From an uncultured Prevotella sp. (GTDB lineage: Bacteria; Bacteroidota; Bacteroidia; Bacteroidales; Bacteroidaceae), in the NCBI GenBank assembly GCA_937877595.1, contig CALFIY010000007.1:1-15480 (forward strand): a DNA stretch of 15,480 nucleotides, in the 5' to 3' direction. Below, one piece after another: positions 1-6,915 of this stretch (position 1 is its first letter; every line of letters starts with the position of its first letter). The position numbers and the translations under genes are program-made. The notes under the pieces are model-generated. The model was given only the letters and a program-made list of their open reading frames with translations, did not search any database and was not told the origin of the DNA.

Positions 1-964
1 AAGGCCGTCGCCGTCGGTGTCAACAGTGTTGATGGTGAAGTCAATATAGTTGCCATACACCGTGTAGTGCAAGTTGCCAATCTCTGGTGCGGCAGGAGTG
101 GCTGCCTTCTCCACAATCTTAGTGATGGTAACACCGCTATAACTCTCAAACAGTGAGCGGCTGATCTGGTCTTTGTAGATATTTATACCAAGATTAACGC
201 TTGCAGGACCAGTGATGACACCTGCTGTTGCATCGTACGTGCAGACGTAGTGTGTGGTTGCACCATTGGCATAGCCGACGAAGTAGAGAGTGTAGGCATT
301 GTAGTCGCCGAGTTGCTGGCCTGTGCGGAATGTGATGACATTGTCAGCCACAGTTCCCTTAACCCATGCATTGGGCAGAACTTCAGAGAGGCCCTGCACG
401 TACACTTCGTTGCCGCTGAAGCCAACCTTCACCGTGCGGGCTACAGATGCATCCGCGCCTTCATCGGCAAAGACATCGGTGCCTTTGAATGTGTACTCTT
501 CTGTAACAAGGTTGGCAGGAGGAGTCACTACCTCATCTACCTCGCCCTTACCAGAGATTGTAGAGCCAGCGTGGAAGTGAGAGTAGTAGTACGAACGGTC
601 GGTATATCTTGCGTTAGCGACGAAGCAGTTCAGGAATACATAGTTTCCGCTGGCCGCGTCATACTTCAGTTGAGGATCTTCTACCTCACCAGTCTCGTCG
701 TTATAGCCGATCAGGAAGATGCGGTAGGAACTTGTGGCACCAAGATCCTGAGCAGATGGGAAGGTGTAGACACCATCGGTGTCCTTTGTACCCTTTACCC
801 AGGAGTCTGACAGGCCGGCGTCCTTACCAAAGCCCTGAATATAGAGGTCGTCGCCGTCTACAGCAACGTTCAACGTCGTAGAGAAATCTTCTTTTTCGCT
901 TCCCTCTGTGCCAATGAAGTCATTGGAGGTAACGCTCAGGCCTTCGGGCAGTGTGGTTGTAGTT
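1..964 (-). repeat. A-A-B super-repeat, copy 2 (cut by window edge)
   Basis: This is the second copy. Its A-module cores lie at 862 and 421 (441 bases, 147 codons apart) and its B-module landmark GTTGCC at 73. Every landmark is shifted from copy 1 by 1224 to 1230 bases (408 to 410 codons) in frame. The A4 core (VKVGFSGNEVYVQGL) is closest to A2 (VKVGFYGDDVYIQGL), and A3 resembles A1. This implies duplication of the whole A-A-B block rather than of single modules. The B copy is incomplete at the edge, so the protein continues and may carry more copies. Confidence 0.75.
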
Positions 965-2406
965 GGTCTCTTAATGGTGTACCATACGATTTCTGACTCG
1001 TGGCTCTCGCCGCCGCCCTTGTAGATGCTCTGCACACCGATAGTTTCCCATGTAGAGTGGTCCATCTTAAGAGCGACAACGCCGTTAGCAAAGTCGGTAT
1101 CATCAGTGACGACAGGAATCTCTTCGATGTCAGCATCCAGAGATGTGTACAACTCCTTGCTGAAGGTCAGAGGCACGTTGGTATTGGTCTCGTCCTTGAT
1201 ATACAACTTGTAGTACAACTTGCTGACAAGCATTCCGTTGCCTTCGGTGTCAACCACGCTGATGTTAACCTCTATCTTGTCGCCCTTAGGATTGAACTGC
1301 ATGTTGCCAAACGATGGGTTGGCAGGCACACCAGGTGCCTCCTTTATCTTAGAAATGACAACGTTCGTCTCTGCAGCGAAGTTACCACCGCTGGTTGATG
1401 TTTCACCATAAAGGAAAATAGCATATTCTGTGGTCAACTTCTCGGCAGCCTCGTCATAGGTGAAGACTACGTCGCCATCGCCAAAACTTTCGCCATTCAA
1501 ACCGCGTATGTATAAATCGTAACTGCTGTATTTTCCGTAGTACTGGTAGCCGGGGAATGTTATGGTGTTGCCAGACTTAGTACCCTTAACCCAAGCCTCG
1601 GGCAGGTAGTCGCACAATCCCTGGATGTAAACATCGTCACCATAGAAGCCAACCTTGACTACTTTGGATACTTCTGTGTCGTGCCAGTAGTCTAAGCCAG
1701 AGTACGCCCAGTCTTCAGCAACCAAATCGCTTGGTGCCTCTACGGGCAGAGCGGTGTCTTCGTCAACAGGCGAGATAGTTACTGCTGTTTTCCAGTAGGC
1801 CGTTAAACCGGTAGTGCCGTCATCCGGTAGTACGTAGTATTCTGCTGTAAGGGCAGGGAAGGTAAACGTGTCCTCTTCGGGATTGTAGGTTGCAGTAACG
1901 TCGACAGGGCCGTCTGCAGAGTATGCTCCGAAGATTATCTCGGCGTCGACATCGCTGAACGAATAGATGCCGAAAGACTGACCTGCGCTGAAGACAACTG
2001 TATTGTCGTCAGTGAAAGTTCCTTTTACGAATGCATCTGGTAAGAAGTAACTCAAGCCAGAGATGTAAACATCGTCGCCATCATAGGCAACCTTTGCGAG
2101 AGTCTCGGTTTCGCCACCGCGACTTGATGTGCCCTTAAGGATGTAATAAGTAGACTCTACACCTGAAGGCAGAGAAACTGCAGCAATACGGTTAACCGTA
2201 TTCTTTGCTGTTGTCTGCGACGACTTGGCCTTCTGTGCGAAGGTGGCGTCTGGCAGTACTTGACTCCTCATCTGTGTGCGCGTCAAATCAGTGACAAGAG
2301 TCGACTGCGTTGTGTTGAGCACTCTTGCATGATTAGACTTCTGCGCAAAGGACACTGCTGACAGCAATAGTGCCAGCGTGAAAAGAGTAAAAGTCTTAAT
2401 TCTCAT
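1..2406 (-). CDS. Large secreted repeat protein, 3' end beyond the window (partial)
   Basis: The frame is open from the ATG at 2406-2404 to the window edge, giving 802 codons without a stop, so the C-terminus is missing. Residues 1-21 form a type I signal peptide (basic MRIK, hydrophobic core, then SFA|Q). There is no lipobox, so the protein is exported as a soluble or cell-wall-side product. After a low-complexity Thr/Ser/Gln-rich stretch (about 22-85) comes a modular array. Type A modules carry a conserved core like GDDVYIQGL then LPEAWVKGT and an ITFP-type strand; cores start near residues 107, 253, 515 and 662. Type B modules have an Fn3-like pattern (VDTEGNGML, then LYYKLYIKDE, then a GGG-ES segment); one starts near residue 355 and a second near 765 runs off the edge. 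The order is A-A-B-A-A-B. It lies 52 bases after the DUF4302 gene and probably belongs to the susC operon. I do not recognise a named family. An adhesin-like or substrate-capture role is inference. A T9SS C-terminal signal, if any, would lie outside the window. Confidence 0.85.
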   Translation of the reverse strand, partial: MRIKTFTLFTLALLLSAVSFAQKSNHARVLNTTQSTLVTDLTRTQMRSQVLPDATFAQKAKSSQTTAKNTVNRIAAVSLPSGVESTYYILKGTSSRGGETETLAKVAYDGDDVYISGLSYFLPDAFVKGTFTDDNTVVFSAGQSFGIYSFSDVDAEIIFGAYSADGPVDVTATYNPEEDTFTFPALTAEYYVLPDDGTTGLTAYWKTAVTISPVDEDTALPVEAPSDLVAEDWAYSGLDYWHDTEVSKVVKVGFYGDDVYIQGLCDYLPEAWVKGTKSGNTITFPGYQYYGKYSSYDLYIRGLNGESFGDGDVVFTYDEAAEKLTTEYAIFLYGETSTSGGNFAAETNVVISKIKEAPGVPANPSFGNMQFNPKGDKIEVNISVVDTEGNGMLVSKLYYKLYIKDETNTNVPLTFSKELYTSLDADIEEIPVVTDDTDFANGVVALKMDHSTWETIGVQSIYKGGGESHESEIVWYTIKRPTTTTLPEGLSVTSNDFIGTEGSEKEDFSTTLNVAVDGDDLYIQGFGKDAGLSDSWVKGTKDTDGVYTFPSAQDLGATSSYRIFLIGYNDETGEVEDPQLKYDAASGNYVFLNCFVANARYTDRSYYYSHFHAGSTISGKGEVDEVVTPPANLVTEEYTFKGTDVFADEGADASVARTVKVGFSGNEVYVQGLSEVLPNAWVKGTVADNVITFRTGQQLGDYNAYTLYFVGYANGATTHYVCTYDATAGVITGPASVNLGINIYKDQISRSLFESYSGVTITKIVEKAATPAAPEIGNLHYTVYGNYIDFTINTVDTDGDGL
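965..2155 (-). repeat. A-A-B super-repeat, copy 1 (protein-level)
   Basis: This is the first copy of a composite repeat inside the large secreted protein. The two A modules have equivalent core positions at 2086 and 1648 (438 bases apart, 146 codons), and the B module has its landmark GTTGCC (plus strand) at 1303. A-module hallmarks are G(D/N)DVYI(Q/S)GL, LP(E/D)A(W/F)VKGT and a later YD/YN acidic turn. Boundaries are approximate and come from aligning these landmarks by eye. Confidence 0.75.
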
Positions 2407-2458
2407 AGTGAAACATTTTGTGAATAAAAATAAAAAAAACAAATATCTATGTGTCTCG

Positions 2459-3808
2459 TTATCTCGTTATTGTAAGCGCTTTATTGCCGCTGACAGCATT
2501 AAGCGTTACACGCTTGGGATTGAAATAACTATCGGGAGTCATGTTGTAAGTGCCGTTGAGAGCCAGTGCAAATTGGAGTGCGGCATCTATCACGTTCTGC
2601 TTGCGCCCACGCATATTGTTGTCCATGATGGCTTCTTCGTCAGTGGTGTATGTCACTTGAGATGAAGCAGGCATCGAGCGCTTGATGGCAATACCGCCCA
2701 TTGCGCGCGATGTCTTACGCGTGTTGGTGTACCACTCCACAACCAATCCGGTGACGTTGTTGGCGTTTGTGGTGCGGCCGATGCCTATGCGTGCCAGCGA
2801 GTTGTTGCGGTTGGCGGCTGTCAGAGCAGCATCTATGGCGCGGCATAGTGCTTTCAGGTCGTCGGTAAGCGAGAGAGTGTCGATGGTCCAGATGTCAGGG
2901 GTTTCGCTAAACTGCTTATCCCAAATGGCAGAAATCTTAACAGTTCCGTCGGAACTCAGCAGGCATGTGCTGTCGGCTGCTACGGTAAACTCCTGGAAGG
3001 TATAGCCCGATGGCGTGTTGTTGCCGAAACTTGTCTCGCGCTCAAAGCGTATGCCCGTAGGCGTGAAGAGGCTGGCCAGCGAGTCATTTTTCAGAGGGTC
3101 GTCAAGGCGCTCGGAATAGCGAACACGGCCATTGCGCAGTCCAGTAAGGTAGAGAGTGTCGGTGCCGGCGGTAATATAATAAGAGGTGATGGTGGTGTTA
3201 GTGAGATCGTTGCGCGTCTTGTCGCAGGCGGCGATATAGTCTTCCCATTCGCGGTCGCAGGGCACGAGGCGCACCTGTGCTCCGTAGCGCTCGCCGCGAA
3301 GTATCACCTCGTTGGCATTGTAGGACATCACGACGAAGTTGTTGTCGCCAGCCATGCCAGCGCCGTCCTTGCTCAGAGTACCTGGGGCAAGCCATGGACT
3401 GACAGGATCGACAAACGGGGAGAGCACGTCGTTCCATGTGTTGAAAGCCAGCACTGGGCCGTCCTCAAGCAGCAGACTGTAGACGCTCTCATACTCGGTG
3501 TACTTGCCTGCATTGCCGTCGCGCAGCATGCGGTGGTTGCCGGCAAGCGTCACTTTCTGGTTCTTGTCGAACGCGGCAAATAGGTTGAAGCCCTCGAAGT
3601 GGGCCACACTGGTGCCGCAGTAATACTGCATAACCCATCCGTTGGAGGGGGCAGACAGTATGGTCTGTATCTGGTCGTTGGCATGCTCTATGCGCAGCGA
3701 GGCAGACTCGGTAAAGTAGTCGTCGTCCTCGAAACTGCAGCCCGTGAAGGTCAGCGATGCTGCCGCCAGCATCATGCAAAGTGCTATGTATTTCTTTCCA
3801 GTCTTCAT
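2459..3808 (-). CDS. DUF4302-family surface lipoprotein
   Basis: A 449-residue protein with a lipoprotein signal peptide: basic MKTGKK, hydrophobic core, then TFTGC with Cys24 as the lipidated residue. The stretch after the cysteine is acidic (SFEDDD), matching the Bacteroidetes lipoprotein export signal for the outer leaflet, so surface exposure is likely. The N-terminal part, with NGWVMQYY (residues 56-63) followed by a glycine- and aromatic-rich FEGFNLFAAFD strand, matches my recollection of the DUF4302 family. Members of that family are repeatedly found beside SusC/SusD pairs and zinc metallohydrolase lipoproteins; their biochemical activity is unknown. No catalytic motif is visible. It follows the metallohydrolase gene after 54 bases containing heptamer repeats. 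The start is the first ATG and directly precedes the signal peptide. The family call rests on motif similarity and gene context. Confidence 0.75.
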   Translation of the reverse strand: MKTGKKYIALCMMLAAASLTFTGCSFEDDDYFTESASLRIEHANDQIQTILSAPSNGWVMQYYCGTSVAHFEGFNLFAAFDKNQKVTLAGNHRMLRDGNAGKYTEYESVYSLLLEDGPVLAFNTWNDVLSPFVDPVSPWLAPGTLSKDGAGMAGDNNFVVMSYNANEVILRGERYGAQVRLVPCDREWEDYIAACDKTRNDLTNTTITSYYITAGTDTLYLTGLRNGRVRYSERLDDPLKNDSLASLFTPTGIRFERETSFGNNTPSGYTFQEFTVAADSTCLLSSDGTVKISAIWDKQFSETPDIWTIDTLSLTDDLKALCRAIDAALTAANRNNSLARIGIGRTTNANNVTGLVVEWYTNTRKTSRAMGGIAIKRSMPASSQVTYTTDEEAIMDNNMRGRKQNVIDAALQFALALNGTYNMTPDSYFNPKRVTLNAVSGNKALTITR

Positions 3809-3836
3809 AATTCTTTCTAAAAGTCTAAACTAATCT

Positions 3837-3864
3837 GTCAACTGTCAACTCTCAACTGTCAACT
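3837..3864 (-). repeat. Four tandem copies of a heptanucleotide in an operon gap
   Basis: On the plus strand the unit is GTCAACT at 3837, 3844 and 3858, with CTCAACT at 3851. The last copy touches the TAG stop (3865-3863) of the metallohydrolase gene, so the array fills the start of the gap before the DUF4302 gene. On the transcribed strand this reads as repeats of AGTTGAC/AGTTGAG. It has no dyad symmetry and no U-run, so it is not a terminator. Short 7-bp arrays of this sort expand and contract by slippage. Confidence 0.85.
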
Positions 3865-5110
3865 ATTTAAGTTTGTAGATTTCTACCTCATCGGAGTGGA
3901 GATAGGTGTTGATGCTGTCCTGACGCTCGCGTACCTCCTTGCGAAGTTCAAAGACGTGAAGTCCCCAGCGGTCGGTGTACCACTCGGTAGCGATGTCTAT
4001 CTTCTTCAGAATGGCGTTGATGCCTGCCACAGAGTCGTCGCTGCTGATGGAAACCCACGGCAGGAATTCGTTGCGGAACGAATGGAACTGCTTAGGATTG
4101 CTGTAGCGATAGACAGCGACGTAGGCAGTCTTTGCTACGTTTACTGTCTGTTCTGAACTGCGGAAACGGTCGAGCACGTAGCGTCCTGTCGGATCGTAGG
4201 TGCCTTCTATCTCGTTATACTTTGACTCCTCGTAGATGGTGAAGTTGTTCCAGTGAGCATCAGCCTTGTCGGGGTCGATGCCGAGAGAGTCCACAAGAGT
4301 GAGAATCTGCTCCTTGTCGCCGGCACGTACACCAGGCAGACTGGCATTGATGATGCGGCTCATCCAGCGGCTGTCGGTGTCGGTGATGATACCCGACAGA
4401 GTTTCGACAAAGTCCTCGTAGGTAGCGCTGGAAGCGTAGTGAGTTACGTAGCCCAACTGGTGGGTTGTGGTAGAGTCGCGTTCCTGCCAGTTGATTGGGT
4501 CGTAGGAACCAGAGGTAACCTGTCCGTAGGTGACAGGATAGGATTTTGTCTGGTGGAGAATGTGCGAGAACTCATGGTGCATGGTGTGGAAGATACGCTC
4601 GTTGAGCACTTCGACATCGTCGCCGCTGTAATTCACGGTCTCCGACCACGGCTTTATCTCGTTAACATTGTAGAGCGTGATCTTTACACCGCCGGCAGCA
4701 GTGCCGAGAACCTCCGTGCCTGTGGTAGGACTGTAACCGGTAGAGCCAATGAAGTGGAACATTCGCGGGCCGTAGCGTTTCATAAAGTCGTCGCCTGCAT
4801 ACTTTGTGTAAACATCGTAAAACAGATAGCGAATGAAGTGTGCCAGCAACTGCGAACGGTTGTAGTCGGCAGGGGTTAACTGGAAGTTCATGTCGCTTGC
4901 TGTGAAATTGAAGCGATACTGCACTTCCACGTTATAGGGAACGAGGAAGTTGTCGTAGAGCCACTGGTCGAAGTCTGCTGTAGCAAGGCTCTTGTCGACG
5001 GCAGGTGTTGTGGTGTCGAAGATAGACTCTGTGAAGTCGTCTTCGCTGCGACATGAGGAGTAGGTCAGCACCATTGCTGCCATGCTCAAAAGGGCTAATA
5101 TTTTTCTCAT
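3863..5110 (-). CDS. Substrate import-associated zinc metallohydrolase lipoprotein
   Basis: A 415-residue protein with an N-terminal lipoprotein signal (VLTYSSC, Cys20) followed by RSEDD, an acidic tail typical of surface-exported Bacteroidetes lipoproteins. The catalytic signature is H179-E180-F-S-H183 (HExxH), preceded by H178 and followed by H186. Further on, HYASSATYEDFVETLS (about residues 224-239) contains E232 and E236, either of which could be the third zinc ligand in a gluzincin-like site; this is inference. Motif, size and position beside SusC/SusD fit the family I know as putative zinc-binding metallopeptidase / substrate import-associated zinc metallohydrolase (Peptidase_Mx1-like). 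Its natural substrate is unknown; peptide cleavage at the cell surface before import is the usual guess. It starts 11 bases after susD, so the two are probably co-translated. The catalytic residues appear intact. Confidence 0.85.
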   Translation of the reverse strand: MRKILALLSMAAMVLTYSSCRSEDDFTESIFDTTTPAVDKSLATADFDQWLYDNFLVPYNVEVQYRFNFTASDMNFQLTPADYNRSQLLAHFIRYLFYDVYTKYAGDDFMKRYGPRMFHFIGSTGYSPTTGTEVLGTAAGGVKITLYNVNEIKPWSETVNYSGDDVEVLNERIFHTMHHEFSHILHQTKSYPVTYGQVTSGSYDPINWQERDSTTTHQLGYVTHYASSATYEDFVETLSGIITDTDSRWMSRIINASLPGVRAGDKEQILTLVDSLGIDPDKADAHWNNFTIYEESKYNEIEGTYDPTGRYVLDRFRSSEQTVNVAKTAYVAVYRYSNPKQFHSFRNEFLPWVSISSDDSVAGINAILKKIDIATEWYTDRWGLHVFELRKEVRERQDSINTYLHSDEVEIYKLK

Positions 5111-5121
5111 AACGTGTGTGC

Positions 5122-6864
5122 TTATTGGATGGGTGCTACCAAAGGACGTACCGACAGTTCGTCACCGTCAGTCTGGTTGATAGGAGTGCGGTCGCTCGAC
5201 GGATAACCGGCGTCGATGGCGTTGTAAGGAATCTGTACCACGCGGCGTGGGTCGTTCCACTCCAGGTAGTCGTGGGTGACTTCATAATCCTGCGGACCGC
5301 GGTATGCATGGTGGACAGTGATGCCGTAGCGCTTGATGTCAAACCAACGCAGTCCCTCGAAATGAGTTTCGATGCGGCGGAAATGCAGGATGCAGTCGAG
5401 CACGTGGCGGTCGGCTCCCGTCAGCAGACGGAATTCGCTGCTCATCTCCTGCGGATGGATGTCGTTAACCCATATGTTGTTGCTCGGAGTGCCTGCGTAC
5501 TTACGGTCGATGCCTTCCTGGGTAAGGTCATTGCTGATTTGCTTTGACTTAGTCCAGAAGTCAAGATCCTGAATGGCTCCGGCGCGATCGCCAAGATACA
5601 GTTTTGCCTCGGCACGGCAGAGCAGGGTCTCCTCAGCGGTGAGCGGCTGATATATAATATGTACATAGCCGATGCCGGCAATCTTGTCGGTATACTCAAA
5701 ATACTCGTAGACGCGGAAGAGCCACGAACCGTATTCTGAACCGGCGCCCCAGCGGTAAATCTTACCGTCGAAGGCTGGCAGACGGCTGCTCCAGTTCGGG
5801 CCACCGCCTTCGTAGATGATGTCCTTAGTGGATGGAACGGAGAGTTTTGGGTCGGAATTGGTCAGTCCGCTGTTTATAGCATAACGGCAGGCTGAAAGCA
5901 TGCGGTCCTGCAGCGAATATGTTGTGAGCAGAAGGTAATTGCATGCTGCTGTCTCGTCATTGTAGGCATTGAGCAGAGTGCTGATGGTATTGGCACTCAT
6001 CGAGGCCCACTTGCGCAATGACGTGGCAGGATTGGTGCCAAGTGCTGCGTTGGCGTAATTAAGGCATTTCTCGTAGTCGCGCTTAAAGAGATAGAAGCGT
6101 GCAGCAAAGGCGTAGGCGGCATTGCGGTTGAAATGGTAGGCAGGAACCTTGTATTTCGAGTCGTCAATGTAGTCGATACCTTCCAGAAGGTCTTGCTCAA
6201 TGAGGCGGTACACTTCAGCAACCTTTTTGCGGTAGCGCGTATCGCTGTAGTCTATTTTCACGACGTCCTCGGTCTCTGTGACGTATGGAATACCCCAGTC
6301 GTTCATGCTCTGTACGTCGTCCTTGTATGCTTCGGCAAAGACGTTGACAAGCAGGAAGTGGAGGTAGGCGCGCAAAACGTGGGCCTCGCCCCAGGAATAG
6401 GAGAGGTTGGGATCGTGGGCTGGGTCAAGGCTCATTTCCCTCATTGCGGCGATGGCGTGGTTGGCCACGGCGATGCCCTTGTAGTTCTTGTCCCAGATCT
6501 CGAGTGGAGTGTCATCGGTGCCAGAACTGTAACTGGTGATGTCTTCCCATTTGTATGCTTCCTCGTGGAAGAGGTCGTAAGCGTCGTTGTGAGTGGCTGG
6601 AACCACCACGTTGTTGTCGACGAGATTGTCGCCCATGAGTTCGCAGATTACTGCCGGCACTGCGCTGGGATAGCCCGAGGTGAGGAGCAATGATACTTTC
6701 TCTGGTGTGTCTATGTCTATCAGTCGGGCGTCGGGGCTCTCGTCCAGTTTGTCACCGCATGCCGACAACAGCAGTGCTGCTGCCGTGAGGCTCACTGCAC
6801 AGCGTGCAGCGGAGAGATTGTTGCGCAGGGTGGCTATAGCGTTTTGGAATATGCTCGTTTTCAT
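5122..6864 (-). CDS. susD-like: RagB/SusD-family nutrient-uptake lipoprotein
   Basis: A 580-residue protein with a lipoprotein signal peptide. The n-region is unusually long (about 23 residues), followed by a hydrophobic core ending in LLLSAC with Cys36 lipidated. The following GDKLDE is acidic and fits outer-leaflet display. The family hallmark GEAHVLRAYLHFLLVNVF (residues 159-176) is the first SusD TPR-type helix pair. The C-terminal half has the SusD/RagB pattern: EETLLCRAEAKLYLGD, then ADRHVLDCILHFRRIE, HFEGLRWFDIKRYG and the terminal DPRRVVQIP. SusD proteins cap the SusC barrel and bind substrate. It follows susC after 51 bases and precedes the metallohydrolase by 11. The ligand cannot be deduced from sequence. 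No other in-frame Met lies between the start and the lipobox, so the long n-region stands unless a non-ATG start is used. Confidence 0.93.
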   Translation of the reverse strand: MKTSIFQNAIATLRNNLSAARCAVSLTAAALLLSACGDKLDESPDARLIDIDTPEKVSLLLTSGYPSAVPAVICELMGDNLVDNNVVVPATHNDAYDLFHEEAYKWEDITSYSSGTDDTPLEIWDKNYKGIAVANHAIAAMREMSLDPAHDPNLSYSWGEAHVLRAYLHFLLVNVFAEAYKDDVQSMNDWGIPYVTETEDVVKIDYSDTRYRKKVAEVYRLIEQDLLEGIDYIDDSKYKVPAYHFNRNAAYAFAARFYLFKRDYEKCLNYANAALGTNPATSLRKWASMSANTISTLLNAYNDETAACNYLLLTTYSLQDRMLSACRYAINSGLTNSDPKLSVPSTKDIIYEGGGPNWSSRLPAFDGKIYRWGAGSEYGSWLFRVYEYFEYTDKIAGIGYVHIIYQPLTAEETLLCRAEAKLYLGDRAGAIQDLDFWTKSKQISNDLTQEGIDRKYAGTPSNNIWVNDIHPQEMSSEFRLLTGADRHVLDCILHFRRIETHFEGLRWFDIKRYGITVHHAYRGPQDYEVTHDYLEWNDPRRVVQIPYNAIDAGYPSSDRTPINQTDGDELSVRPLVAPIQ

Positions 6865-6881
6865 GTCTCTTATCCTAAGAA

Positions 6882-6895
6882 AATTATGAATTATG
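6882..6895 (-). repeat. Two tandem copies of a heptanucleotide between susC and susD
   Basis: AATTATG occurs twice in succession on the plus strand (6882-6888 and 6889-6895) in the 51-base gap between susC and susD. It has the same 7-base period as the array in the gap two genes downstream but a different unit. Two copies alone could be chance in AT-rich DNA. Confidence 0.5.
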
Positions 6896-6915
6896 CATTT
6901 GAGTTACGTATCTGC

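Noticed and set aside
1..2155. Tandem repeats considered as CRISPR or DNA-level satellite
   Set aside because: Similarity is in frame and protein-level, units are hundreds of bases long and spacing differs by whole codons, so it is a coding module array.
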